From NCBI GenBank assembly GCA_030737835.1, contig CM060849.1:17326334-17390333 (forward strand): a stretch of 64,000 bases of DNA, given 5' to 3'. Made by a program: the position numbers and the translations under genes. This DNA comes from Acorus gramineus. Lineage: Eukaryota; Streptophyta; Magnoliopsida; Acorales; Acoraceae. The notes beneath the pieces are model-generated. The model saw nothing but the letters and a program-made list of their open reading frames with translations, was not told the origin of the DNA and did no database searches. Below are positions 1-14,300 of this stretch, one piece after another. Each line of letters starts with the position of its first letter. Within the stretch, counting starts at the first letter, position 1.

Positions 1-233
1 TGATCGATCCTCCCTTCTTCGTATTTAGGTTTTAGTCCCCAGATTTAAATGATAGTTCCTTTTTAGTCCCTGAGAGGGACCTATCCATAAATTATTTAAT
101 TTACTTTTTAGTCCCTGTGAGGGACCTATTCGTGAATTATCCTTTAAATCGGGGGATGAAAACTTAAATACGAAGAAAGAAATAATCGATCACTAAATAT
201 GATGGTTCGTGGGGACTTAAAACTAAAAATCCC
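1..233. repeat. Truncated foldback MITE, family A (copy 1)
   Basis: This AT-rich stretch is a near palindrome built around repeated GTCCCT...AGGGAC words. It ends with GGGACTTAAAACTAAAAATC followed by CC, the same terminus as the complete copy at 20908-21183. The other end lies left of the window, so about 50 bp are missing. It has no coding capacity. The superfamily cannot be fixed because the target duplication is not visible here. Confidence 0.7.
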
Positions 234-3200
234 ATAAAAATAAAATAAAACGACCGAGTCAGTCAGTGAAAGAAAAAAAAGCAGGTCGCCGTCAAAGGTT
301 CAGACCCGAGTCTCCCTCGAAACCCGGGCAACTCGGTCAGTCCCTGTCACTCTCTCTCTCTCTCTTTCCATTTCCCTTTATTTGATTCTCTCTGTCTATG
401 TCTATGTATTATATGTGATCACATGTACATGATGGTACATGACGACATCAAATCCATGGGCATTTGTCATGGCATGGCAAGCTACTAGAGAGTTGTAAGT
501 TTCATATTTGTGGTGTGGCAATGTACATGCCTTGTAAATTGACAGCCAACTAAAATTGTTCTGATTTTTGTTATTAGTACAAGTGTGATATGTAGGTATG
601 CCTTGTAACTTGGAGTAGTAGTGAATGGGGGGGGGGGTGTGTGGGTGTTGAAACTTGCAGTGAATCTTGATGACTGTTTTATGTAAAGATTGAAATTATT
701 TGATAGTTTTTTTTATTTGTCAGTTGAAATATTTTTTTTAATGTTATTTCAATAATACTCATATCTTTCACGCGGTATTTTGAGACATAAATAAGTAAAA
801 TAATCATAAATTTAGTCATATTAAAGATTGCTTTTGATTCCCTCTAAACTCTTTCCAATTTTAGATTTTCGAAAAATAGATGAAAGGTAGAAGATATGCA
901 CTTTCAAATTTATGTAACATTGCGCATGTTTTATTAAATTTGAGAAATCAGGATAGTTTAAAAAATGATGTCTTCTAAAACAAAGTTTTATATTTATGTC
1001 AATAGATTAATATAAATTTTCATAAGAAATTAATTAGGTCACTTAACCACTGACACATTAACATGTGACACGTACCACATCTCCCCCATATAGCTAAAAT
1101 TATCATCATTTAATTTCAAATACAACATCACCAACTGTATATGACATATATATCACGTGAACCACTCTTGGCTCCTCCCTATTGGTCATGGCCATGACAT
1201 CTCTCCACTAGTACCAGTGAGATGAGATGAGATGACATGACATGACAGCCCCACATGCATGGATGTGATGTTCCACATTCTTTCAGTTTCTCTTCTCTCA
1301 TCCCTCCCCCTTTGTTTTTGGTTTGTGGGGTCCTCCGAAATTCACTCACTCTCCCCCTCTCATGTTCCCTGGTCACTGGACATACCACAGCTTTTCTTGG
1401 GTTTCCCCACCCCCTCACTCTTACATATGTATTATTATCATTATCAAGAAATCTTCAACAAAGCTTCCTCACTCACACATTAAATCCTTTATTACTGTGC
1501 AATACATAATGAGTAGGCTTTTGGATGGGTAAAACAAAAAAACCATAACAAGAACAAAACAAGGAGATCTCTTTTTGGGTGTTCAACATTCACTCGCTTC
1601 TACTTCTATACGTTGCGTGTGAAAGGGGGGAGATAATTAGGATTATTATTTTTTGAGTTAGGAAGAATGTTGAATATAAGTCAAATTATAAATAGATGTC
1701 CAGATTTTGATAGTACTAAACATATAGTTCGGTCATTAGAAATATTTTTTAAAAAATATTCAATGGTTGAATTTTTTCAAACATACAATACTACTTTGAT
1801 AAAATGATAATGCTTTAAAAATGAATTATCCAAATTTTAATAAATAAAATATTTATCAATTTCGTTATTATTTACATTTCCTAAAATAAGAATAAAGATA
1901 TTGGATATTATTCTAACATTCGAAGTATAACAAAAAAAAAATTAATTTTTATTTTAAAATCAGAATAATTGTGCTTGTTTACTTTTGATTCTTTTGTAAC
2001 AAATGAGATAATTAAATTATTATCCAGCTACTTAATTATCTCAATTTTTTTATTTAATTATTTATCATTTCGTTAAACTAAACCTAAACATGTTAGGACG
2101 TGTTTTTGCTTTTTCACGACATTAGACCTGAAATAAAGATCATCTCATCCATGGAAGATGAGGTGCTTTTGAGTCACACTTCTTTGTTTAGTGTATGTGA
2201 TACAGTGTGTATGTCCTCTCTTTATCTTTCTAAAGAGAGAATTCCATTCTATCTGACATAATTCTGGCAGTGGATAGAAGCCCGAGGTGTAATACATTTT
2301 TCATCAATATAGGATTTTCTATATATAGTTTTTAATCCCCACCCATATATTCTACCTGTCACAAAATCTACTCGATATGAGTTGTTTAATCCAACACAAC
2401 ATCCACAGATCATAATCTTTGATTCCCATGCAAAGAGGTGGTCTAGTGTTTGTTGGCTTTGGGGAATATAGGTCTTTGCCTCCCTCTCTCCTAGGTATAG
2501 TTTTCTATATTATATATATATATATATAAAGAAACTAAACCATCATTAACCATCATGTGTGTCCCCAATTAACCCATGTGGAGCTCTCATCAACCAATGA
2601 TCTCGGTGATCTCCGTACATTAATTAACGTGAAACGTTGGAGACCCCGTTTGGGACGCAGGAAGAGAATAAGTTTCGATACAGGTGGAATAACAATAAAT
2701 AAATTAATGTTTTCTTTTATCATGTTCAATAAACTACTAGTTAATTTGTCTGGATAAGTTCTTGTAATATTTTATCTATGTTTTTTGAACTCCAACTTAT
2801 AACTAAATTTAAAATAAACTAAACTATTTTCTACGTTTTTGGTTTGTTTAATTTGTTTAGACGAATACCATTGGAAAATTATGGAATTAGGGTAAATAAA
2901 CCAAAAACAGGTGTTATTAATTTGCAAGTTATATGTCATAATAGTTTATAATAAGCTGATATTGATATTTTAATCTCCTCTTGAAATTGAATTATTTTAT
3001 TTAATCAATTCCACTTATATAAAATTGGTTTACAAGTTAAATCATCTGTTATCATATCTTATCAATCAAGTGATCGATCTACATGTCAATTCATTTTTTT
3101 ACTTTTTATAAATCATTATTCATATTTTATTTTTATTTTATCCATGCTTTAGTTTTTATCAACTAATAATAAAATTTTTAATTTATTATTACATTTCTCA

Positions 3201-3704
3201 AAATAAATAACTAAAAAAATAATTAAATAAAGAAAAGTATATTCCATTGACATAACTATATATGCTGAGATAATTATATATACCAGATTAGAATAGCTTA
3301 TATATCGTTTTTCAAACAGGGTTGTATGTTTTCCAATCACCTGGGCAAGAGAAATGGCACACTGGATTTTGAGAAATGATGCCACAATTTCAATTTTATT
3401 TTTGGTCTAAAATAAAAATTACGAGTGAGTTTTGATAAGAGAAGGGTCCCCACACCCACTAGAGAGAGTATTGACAAGATGACCTAAGAATACCACGACA
3501 GGCCTTCGATGTAACTAATAATGATAATAATTGGAGTGCACTGTCCCTAGTGGTTCTCTATGATTAGATGTCATTCGATATCCATTATTGTTCAAAAAAT
3601 AATATTTGTTAAAACAAAATGCACATTTTTACATTTTAGTCCTTACAAGGAACAAATGGGATTGGAAAGCAGAGATCTTTTGATCTGGGGCTCTTTCGTA
3701 AAAA
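234..3704. other. Non-coding AT-rich intergenic region
   Basis: I see no gene here. Open frames are short and lack family features. The stretch contains CT-rich tracts (about 350-370 and 1340-1400), a G-run near 629, a TGAC-rich patch with GAGAT repeats near 1215-1245 and a short (TA)n tract near 2511-2528. A phrase reading CCCGTTTGGGACG near 2646 resembles the ends of small plant MITEs, but I could not define an element. Confidence 0.5.
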
Positions 3705-3912
3705 GATGATCTTTGTAGGGAAGGCAATTTTGAATCCTGAAATAAAGTTCTCATATCCATCTTTACTTTGAAAGGTGTTCTTTGTAGGGACTCAAAAATT
3801 TGAACTTATGAACTAAAGTTTCTTAAACTTCCTTCTTTTGCTTTGGGAAGATTTTCTTTGTGTGGATGCAAATTTGAATTCCTGAAATGAAGTTTCTCAT
3901 ATTGAAATTTTC
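3705..3912. repeat. Degenerate tandem repeat, about 70-75 bp, three units
   Basis: Three diverged units begin with CTTTGTAGGG or CTTTGTGTGG at about 3711, 3781 and 3856. Each continues through an ATTTGAA...TGAA(A)TAAAGTTTCT segment. The spacing of 70 and 75 bp and the shared order of words support a tandem origin. No coding signal is seen. Confidence 0.5.
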
Positions 3913-4560
3913 CCAGTATAGTTTTTGAAATCTGAATTGCAGTAACCACACAAAAAATGGAAAATGAAAAATGAGACTAAAACAAGGAGTCGTTGATCTA
4001 ACCCAGATTGCGCATCTAATCTGTATGACTAATAGAGCAATTAAAACAAAGAAAATTTTACCTGACCCACTACAAAGAACATTAGTATTCCATTTCCTAG
4101 TTGATATTTCAAGTCATCATTTAATTGCAAAGTAAGGTTGTCTAAATTAAGAAAACAGAAGAGACAATAGTTGTAGTTTGAATTCAAAATTGATCACTTG
4201 ATTTTCATTCCAGTTAATCAAAAAAAAAAAAAACCATCTATGACAAAAAAATCAAACCACCTTTTGACACGTTGAAAGAAGTAGCCCTCTTCACTGCTGA
4301 GTCAAGTTTTACTTCGGTTGATGATATAAAATTTAAATTAGGAAAAAAACACATGTACAAAAGAAAAGCACCTATAATGTGTTTGCAATTGTTTATTACC
4401 TTATATGCCTTTTAGTAGGGAAGTGAATTGTGACAACATATGGATACAAAGCCAGATGGATATGGTTGCCATGTTATGAACACAAGCTCTTTTGATCACT
4501 TTCAATGTTTGAAAACAATTATGAATTAATTAGGATTCAAATTTTCTTTATATTCCAGTA

Positions 4561-4736
4561 AATTTTTTTTTTTTTTTTGCAAGTGGGGGGGTGGGGGGGG
4601 AGAGAAAGAGGCTGCCCGCCAGTGTCCACCTCCTCCCTCCCCGGTGCCATCCGCGCTCTCTCCAACCACCTCCCTCTCTTTCTCTCTCTTCCTCTTTTCT
4701 TTCTTTCTCTATCCATCCCCACCAAAAAAATAAAGC
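4561..4736. repeat. Poly(T) and polypurine/polypyrimidine-rich patch
   Basis: A run of T residues is followed by a G-rich tract and a strongly pyrimidine-rich tract with a GC-richer core. Its base composition differs from its surroundings. The short frames across it are low-complexity and not believable genes. It may be a relic of a transposon or of a gene 5' region. Confidence 0.35.
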
Positions 4737-5330
4737 TTTTTTTAAATGGGTGGGAGGAAAGGGCCCCAATAATTTTTCTTTCTATGCTGTTCTCCACCTA
4801 ATTTTTTTTTTTGGGTAATACAAAGAAGTGTTTCTTCCCATTTAAGTACAAACACAATGGATAAATGAAGAAAAATGAGAGAAGCAGATTATTGTCCAGT
4901 ATTCCATCACTGAAATATATTACATAACAATCGCTTTGATCTTTAAATCCACCTAACATATGTAGTTTTGTCATTGGACCCTGACTAACAAAAGGTGTCC
5001 ACAACATTGCAACGGCTGAATCTGAACTCATCAGAATTTCATTGATATGAACTATTCAAATATACATATTGGATACAAGATCAGCCTTCCCTGAGGAGGG
5101 AAGGCAAAATTCGTATTACAAACTATTGGTGGCACCAAATTTGGAGCACTAGATTTCAATGGAAATCAATGTACAAAGTTGCTCGAAGATCATAGGAACT
5201 GATCCTCTGGCCTTCTATGTACAGCTACTAGCCCCTGATGAAGTGCAAGCTTGGATCTCCAAAATGACATTGAATTTGAAATTGTAATCGATCCATTAAT
5301 CTGAAGAGTCCTTGGTATCACCTTCTGTTT

Positions 5331-8300
5331 TCACCTATCAAGGTGATGTCTTGTTTGGTTTATGCTCCTTGGGGTAGGACAATTCTCATTCTTTCTTGAA
5401 GTCGGCGTGGAGAAATGTTGCATGAGCTCAGACAATCTGACTTTCTCACTTGATATTTTGCTCTGCAGGAATAAGAAGACAATGGTACCAGTTTTAGAAA
5501 ATTACAGCAATGTATCACGATATCGCTATATGCCAGAAATGATTACCTTAAATTTTACGTCTTGCAGCTCCCCTTCTAATGAACTAAGCCGCTCCTTGAG
5601 TTGTTTTAGTGCTTCTTCTGCCATAGATGGATTTACATTGGATGATGATCTTGTTATTCCAGCTGCCTTTAAAACACTGGTACACAGTCCCAGTAGTTTC
5701 TGTGCCAATTGAAACCTCTCCTCCTCGGTTTCCTGTCAAAAATAAATTATTTTGCTTACCCAACACAAAAATTTCATCTTGCTTCACAACTGTTTTATCA
5801 TATTATGAAGTAATAATATTAGCAATTTAAAGTATTTTGTGGTCCTCGTGACACAACATGGGGAGTTTCTCTTATACAATTTGTTATATATCATGTAAAC
5901 GGTTAACCCAGGTAAAAGGATCATTAGATAGCAGACGCTTACCAATAATTTGTTCTTCAACCGTTGCTCCTCGTCAATATCAACATAAGGACTCCTGCCA
6001 CTGGAGAGACGATACAAAGCAAGTTCTTCTTTCACACGTGTAAGAGCTGCCTCCACTCGCTGCAGTCTGGCAGTAAGGTCTTCATTCCGAACTTTTAATA
6101 ATGAGTTCTCTTCCTGTTTGCATAGAATAAATTATCCTTATATATTCCTCTATTTTGTTATACTATGAATTTTAATTAGTAGACCAGGAGATAAATGTGC
6201 CATGCCTTTATCTTAGCATGGTGGTGAATTCGGGGCTGGAGATTATGCTGATCAGACAGCTTCTTCACCTCATCTTCAAGTTCCATAACACTCTTTTTGT
6301 ACTTAATTATATCCATCTGCAAGTTTGATGAACTCTGGGAGGTTAAGAAACTGCATGAAGACATTGAGATTCCAGCATATAAAAGAGATTCTTCACACCT
6401 TCAACATTTCATTTTCAGTGCTGAGGAGATGATATTTCTGCCTCAGCTCTTCTGATGCAACACGCACAGCAACCATCTCCGTGTGCCTTCGATTTATTTC
6501 ATCTAGCCATCTACAAAATGTAGTTATAGTTAACAATTGAAGTAATAATAGACCATCAAATATTTCAATTGATACAGGTAACATTTAACAGATCATTTTG
6601 GGAACAAACCCTTGTCTCTCTTCAACGAACTCATTGAGTTGCTTCCTCAGCTCTGCCACCTCCTTCTCCTACATAAACAATAAATCTCCACTGTTATAGT
6701 AAACAACAAGACCAGAGAGCCACCTATTTCCATCATTACATTACTGAAATACCTTCTCCGCAGATTCTTCACCACGGTGTTGGGCCGTCTCACCTATCTT
6801 CTGTACAGGATGGTGATCTAAAATTGACTGAATTTGATATAAAAAAAAAAAATTTATAGTAAGAGAAGATGATGAATCCATATGAGGAAACTCAAAAAAA
6901 ATAAAAATAAATAAATAAATAAATTGTGAGCATTCGCTAGGCTATATTTCATCTTACTTATGAGAACTGAGGATTACACATACATCAGCATTGAGAATAA
7001 GACCACTCAATAACTGTAAATTACATTGTGTCACATGCTATTATCATCTAATGCTACGAAGGAATTGCCTTGTTATCTTACAGCATAATGGGTCATGTCC
7101 AATTTTACGCCTAGTAAGTCTCGGATTACATCATGTGTCATGCTCTCCGTCTCTGCTAGTCTGGTTTTCAACATGAATATCTGAAAAGGCAAGGACATTC
7201 GCTTTCATGTGTATATAGAGACAAGTTCAAAACGAAATGGCAAAGGCATACCTCTTTTTGACGACTTGCAGCTATTGCTTCAAGCTCTTCTATCCGTCGC
7301 CCCTTAGCAGTCAGCTCCTCATCCTTTTCGGAATTTATTTGTTGTCCCAATCCCAAGCCAATGCATTTAAAAGGAGAACCAGAACCTCTAGACTTTACCA
7401 CATTTTTCTCTGACTTCGTGGATGTGAGACATGTGGAGGTGGATGGTGGTTCTATTTTGACTTGTTTTGCCAGCGCCTCCAATTCCTTGAACTGATCCAA
7501 AATTTTGAAGTTTATCAGGCATTAAAAAATGATCATAGCCTATATACTGGACTGATTAAACTTCCGTTTTTTCTTGGGAAACTGAGCACCCACCTTTTGC
7601 TTATACTCGATTGCTTGTGCCTCTGCATGTATGTTTAACTCAGAAATATGTGTTTTGCACTGGCCTATCTGTGGAGAAAAAGGTACAGGAGACATTTGAG
7701 CACATTTTACAATGAAACATCTATTTAAACATCATCATCTCCATCAACATAGACATTTAGACAATAATAGTCATATACTCATATCAACTATCTTTCCAAT
7801 CTACTGCATCACTTCCAATTCTTTATTCTTCTTAGAACCTTCAACTGTAAATTATCCCCTATCCGTTGTAATGATATCCCGAGTTCTCGTGTCAGATGTT
7901 GGAATCATCTATATTAATTATCAGTTAGTCCAAAATCAATCACAAGTTATATGTGTTCATTTCTAACCCACTCTATCATAGTACATGCATCTCAACTTCC
8001 TCATCTCAGCAATGTGTCTTAATTAAGATATAATTCCATATCTACCTCTTGGGAAATTCACCAATATATGGGTTTGAGAGAAATTTTAAATTGCACCTAA
8101 AAAATTCATCAGTTTATTTCTATCATATCAAGAGGATTCTTGTTCTATTTTCTGCTTCTTACAGTATACCTTTTCTTAACAAATATTGATGGGAGAAAAA
8201 AAACACTTTCCAACAACTAAACCTACATCAGATGTGTTGATTTATCACAGCAAAGCTAGGTGAGGGAGGCAAGAAAAAAGTAACAAGATGTCAAAAATTA

Positions 8301-11300
8301 TGCTCACAATATAATAGATAATGAACATGTACTACTGCAATACATCAAATGGCAATCAAACCTCTGCTTCCTTTTCTGATACATCCATCTGAAGAATCTG
8401 TATCTTCTTTTTTGCCTCTCGCAGCTCATTTACACTCTCTTCAAGTTGCCTGCTAACAGTAAAAATAACACCATAAATCAAAGGGAAGCAGACATCCATA
8501 GCTCAAGGCAAAATACTGCACCTAATTGCAAACCTCAATATTCCATCATCTTCTCTTACAGTCACCAACTGTAGTTTCACTGCTTGAAGTTCCATTTCTA
8601 GCTCCTCCCTTTGCAATCGCTGCTTTTCAGCCTCCCTCTGATGATCTCAACCTGAAACAAGGAAAATCTAATTTGTATATAGAAGCACTCAGACAATGAG
8701 AGAAACTATCACCAGGCAAATTTACCTTGTTTTCAAGCACATTTACAGTGCCTTCTAACTCTTCCACGGATCTCTCTAAGAGCCTCACTTCCTCATCCTT
8801 TTCTTCAGCATAAGCCTTCATTGACTCAGATATCTAAAAGAGTTGATTAAATTTTATTAGTAGCTGCAAAAAAGAAAACTTCAGGGAATAGTAACTCAGA
8901 CAAGTCTTGTCATTTACCTGTCGGGCTTCAGTGGCAATTGCTTCATTTTCTTCAGCTAGAGCGTGTGCCATCTCTAACTGTTCTTTCAAGATGAGTATAC
9001 CAGAATCAAGGTTAACCCTTTCATTGGTCAAGTTGACTATATCCTCTTCTAACCTCTCCTTCACCTTATTTTTCTCCAACACCTCCTCCTCAAGCAATAT
9101 TTTCATCTCTAGAATTTCTTCCCTTTGAGCTTTCAACTCAACATTTTCGTCTGAAATCTGTTGTAGTGATGCCTGTTTAACTGCAAGCTCTGTCTCAAGG
9201 TCACCGATTATGCCATTTTTCTCCAACAATTCAGCTTCAAGTGCTTGCACATGAGAACCAGCCTCCTCGAGCTCATCTGATTTCAAAGCAAGTTCTTCAT
9301 CTAATGATTCCAGTGTAGCCAGCATTTCATTGACCTCATCCTTTTGGTCTTTTGCATTAGATGTTGACTCCTGCAGTAAGCTCAAATCAAACAACATTCC
9401 TTTCAGCACTTCATCTTTTCGCTTCAACTCATCCTGAAGGAACAAATTCTCTGACATTAGTTCTTTAACTGACTCCTCCAAGCCTTCATAATCTGCTACA
9501 AACTTAGATGCCCTTTCTTCATATTCACAGATATCTTGAAACACTTCATCCATAGTGGTTGTGAAACTTATGATAGAGAGTACTTCATCCAGAGAATGGA
9601 AGATTTTGCCGCCAAACCCTTCCACAAACTGAACAAAATCGAGACAACTCTTGGTGCTAGAGCATAGCACAGCCAGAATTTTCTGCTCCCTTTGCTTGAC
9701 CAATTTGAGCTCATCATTGAGCAAGTCATTTCCCCTTCAAGGCATCCATTCTCTGACAATGACAATTCATGTCTTGGGTCTTCAAATCTAGTTCCTTGGA
9801 GATGATGGAATGAAATTTTTGAAGTTCCTCTAGTTCTGAAGTTTTTGTGTCTCTGTCACTTTGTAGACTCTGCAAACAAGCTTCGAGAGAGGAACAATGG
9901 CCTTTCAACTTGCAGTTCTCCTGATCTAACATATGCATATTATGGGATAAACACTCAAGTTCCATTTGTCTTCCCTGTAAATCATCAAAAAGCCTGGAAT
10001 TTTCTGACTTGAGTTCCAGTACTATATTTTTCAGTTTGTTGTTGTCTTCCTCTGCGACACTTATTTTCTGGTTCAAACTTACACCCTCTAGCCTTTTCAA
10101 TTCCAGATCATTAACAGCTACTGATCTAGATTGTTGGATATCATATATCTCATTGTTCTTCAAGTCCAGCTCAGTTTGAAGCCTGGAAATAAAGGCCTGC
10201 TGAGAGCAAGCATCATCCTGAAACTTCTGATTTTGTAGATCAAGGGCAGACATGCAGCTGGATAAAGATTCTAAGTCTGCTTCTTTGGACTGCAGATCAG
10301 CAACAAGCATTTGAACTTCCATTTGGAGACCTTGAACCTGTGCATCTAGTTTTCCTTTATCTGTAAGAACATCTGCAAGCTCATTTCTCAATGCAATGTT
10401 CTGTCCATTCAAATCATCTGTTGCACGAATCAAGGCTTCTGTTTCTTGGCTTTTTAATTTGATCATATTAAGAGCTGTCTGGCGAGACTCTATAGCAGCA
10501 TTCAGTTCTGTGTTCTTCTCAACCCACTTAGTTTGTTGTCTACTGACCAAATCTTGCAACAAAGCCAATTCATGCTGTAATACTTGGTTTTGATGAACTA
10601 ATTTTTGTCCCATGGCATCCACATCAGCCTTCGTTAATTTAAATTGCAGGTCTACATCATCCATAACTTCCTTTCTCAGGCATTCCACCTCCAAAAGTTG
10701 ACTTCCAGCTATTTCTTCCAGCAATTGAGCATTTCGTTCTGCGGCCTTCATGTCCTCATTCAATTGCAATATGCTGACACTGTTCTGCTTTAACTTAAAT
10801 GAAACTTCTTCAAGTTCTCCCCTTAAAAGGACCATTTCAGCATCCTTCTCTACCAAAATCTGTTCATCCACTGCCTTGTCCATCATAAGAAGAGCAATAC
10901 CTTTCTTCATTTCTTCAACAATTGAATTGAGTGTCTCTATCTCACTTTCTGCATTAACGGTCTGGATGACCATCTTGTTGGATTCCGCTGCCTTCTGCTT
11001 GATCTCTGATCTCAATACAAGTAACTCAAGGTCTTTAGTGGATAAGCCTATCATAATAGATTCCATTTGACATTCAATGAGTTTCTTGAAATGTTCAATG
11101 ACTTCTTGTGGTCCAGACTGCATCGACTGAGAAACGGTATAATCCACAACAAGACCCAGATCTTTATACATTAAATCCCTGAACATCTCATGCTGACGCT
11201 GGACATGTGCCAGCAAACTTAAAGACTTCTCCAGCTGGGAACGGAGCTCATCATTTTCTCTCAATAGTTTTTCTTGATCGGATAATGCTGTTATGGCACT

Positions 11301-14300
11301 ACGTTATTTTGATCCAGCTCTTTCATCAGTATAGCAAGCTCAGAGGCCATAGAGTTTGACCTCTCCAACATCAATTCTTCTTGGACTTGCACGTCAGAAA
11401 TTTTCTTCTCAAAAGAAATCAATTTTGCTTTAAGATTTCCCATTTCATCTTCCTTTCTAGATATGCGATTGAAACTGTTGTTGACATCAACCAGGAGCTT
11501 TCCCTTAAGGATGCTACACATTTCCAATTCCTTCTTTGCTCTGAAATTGTGCTCCTTGAGAATAGCAACCATTGCATTTGATTCACTCAGACCATTATGC
11601 AAAAAACCATTTTCTGCATTTAATCCTGTAACTGCCTCCAACAAAATCCCCATATGGCAAAGGTGTAATATGGACACCGCACAATCTCTTCCCACAATCT
11701 CAGACCAGATTTCTTCCAACCATGTCCTCGTGAAACCTGTTGCCTGCAGAAGATCAGCCCGAAGGCAGTTTATGTCGTTACCAATCAACTTGACTTCCTC
11801 ACTCAAATTGTCCTGTGCCTCCATAAATATATTATCCACGGCCAGTACTAGGCTATTCACTTCAGCCAGGCTTTGCGATACTCTCTTCTCTAGTTGCTCA
11901 TGGTGATGCTCCTTCTCATTAAGAGATGCCTGTGTACTTTCGACCTCGCTGATTAAGTTGTTCCTCTCACTGATTAATGATTTTTCAATTGCCTGATACC
12001 TTTTCATCTCATGTTTGGCAGCTTCATTTGCTTTCACCAGTGCGTTAACTGTAATATCTGCTTCCCTCATAGTTTCTTGGGCCTCCTCAAGTTTATTCAA
12101 TAGTCCCGAAGCCTCGATAGTTTTTAGTTCTGCGAGCAACTTTGCATCATGAAGTTCTGACACGAGCTCCTACATTAAAACAATAAAAAAGAAAAGCTAA
12201 GTCATCACATTGCAGGAAAAATGAAAAGAATAAATGAATATCTGGAATCCATACCTCTTTTCTTTTCCACCAACATGCCACTGATTCTTTTGCCACTCCT
12301 TCCACCATTTGCAGATCATGGCTCAACTTCAGCGTTCTTGTTTCAATCAGTTTTTCTTTATCAATCATCTCAGACTGCAGCTTAAGTATTTGGGTTGTCA
12401 AAACTTCAATGCCCTTTCTGCTCCGTAACTCAGATTGTTTAATACATTCTTTTTCATCTGCAAGTTTGTTCATTTGCCTTTGAACTTGCTTAAGACTCTC
12501 AAGTGCAGTCTCTATTTCTTTCCTTAGAAGAAGAATGGTCATTTCTTTATTATAAGGAGATCTGGAAGTCCTTCCACACTCAAACTCTTTCTCGTCAAGG
12601 ATGTAGTCTTTAACTTTTCTTTGTGGAGAATAATCTGTATGCTTGATTATTCCAGGACAGTCGCATGTGCACCCGTCTGCAGAGGTCTTCATACAATCAT
12701 CTGCCACATCACGAACATAATGCGACAGGTTATGACTGATTTCTTGAGAATTTTCAATCTCAGTCTGCACAAATATAAAAATGCATGGAATTAATAAAAA
12801 CTGCATCTGCCAACCTCAATATATTTAACAACTTATCTAGATTCTATATGTGAAATACAGTGAGATTGGCCAAAAAGATGATATGAAAACTTGCATAGAA
12901 GAAGACAGCCATAACACATATTATCAAAGTCAGATGATAAAAAATAAAATAAAATAATTTACCTGATTTTCACAAATCCTTTCTGTGCATGTAATATCAT
13001 CTTTAGTGGGACTTGTTATTTTATCAATTCCTTCCATATCCTCAACATACTGATGCATGCTTGTATGGAGTATGTTTATTCCCAATTTAAACTCAGTTAG
13101 CTTCTCTTCCGTTTTCAGGAGATCGTATTCAACCTTCGATTCCTCCTCCTCTAACTTTTCCAGTTGTTGTTCCATAGCATGAACGCGAACCTGCTCTCTT
13201 GCAAGTTCCAGTTTTAAATTTTCACTGTTCTCCTCAGATTCTTCTAATTGCAATTTAAGAGTCTGAATTTCATTCTCCACTTCGGACCTCGAGGAAATCT
13301 GATCTTGTAGAAGAGCATGCTTCTGGAGATACTTTGTCGATGTATCATCAAGCTGGAGCTTTGTTTTCTGCAACTCCACCAGATTTCTTGAATTTATTTC
13401 AGATAACTGATTCACTGTAATGAATGCAACAGTAGCAGAGACCTCTGATTTCCGAATCTGATCTTCCTTGAACTTTATATTGTCCTGCAGCCCACTTATG
13501 ATAGACAAGCTTTCAGATAACTCTGACGAAAGACGTTGAATCTCTCTTTCCTTCTCACTGGATTCTTGCTGGTGTGCTTCAGTTATTGCCAGCGTAGCTC
13601 CTCGCAAAGACCTAAGTTTCCACTCCATATCACTCCTTATATTTTGTGCTTCCCCCAAACACTTTTGAAGTTCTTCAATGACTAAATTCTTCTGAGACAC
13701 AGTTCTCATGATCCTCCCAACCTGTTCTCCTACCCAGGTCCTCTGAGAAGAGGAAGGAACAATAGAGTCAAGCTGATCAGAAGCATCTTCAAGAGCAGTG
13801 TGACCATCAGCAAGAACTTCTGTTATGTCACAAGCTAGTTGTTCCCAGTCTTGAGTTAAAGACCTCAATTCATCATCTTTTTCCAGAAGAAGATCTCTTA
13901 ACCTTTGATCATCTTGGGTCAGGAAGTGCAGTCTTTCATTCTGATCTTTCAATTCAGTTTCCAGCAACAACCAACTCTGTTTTGCTTCCAATTCATTTCT
14001 CCTACTCTCTTCAATTTGCTGCTGAAGTGTGGCAAGTTCTTCCTGCAAACAAACAATGACCTCCGCTGTTTCGGCCTCAACCTGTCTGCGAACCTCATCC
14101 ATTTCTTGTTCATCATGGACCTGGGAAGCCTGGTCAGCGTGGTACCTGGTGTTCAATTTCTTGGCCTTTTCAAGGGATGCTTGCATTCTTCTCAGTCTTG
14201 CTGGTAAAGGAGAATCCTCAGACCACTTAAAAGATTGATCATGAGGATACTGGGGTGAGAAGCTAAGTTTCTCACCCCCTTCAACATGACTTGCAATTCG

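Noticed and set aside
655-680. GAATCTTGATGACTG, resembling miR172
   Set aside because: Only the central bases match and no star strand is present nearby.
11300-11362. A short GT-AG intron that would explain the first frame change
   Set aside because: It would be about 62 bp, would remove a good coiled-coil segment ([19 protein letters not shown]), and would leave the second frame change unexplained.
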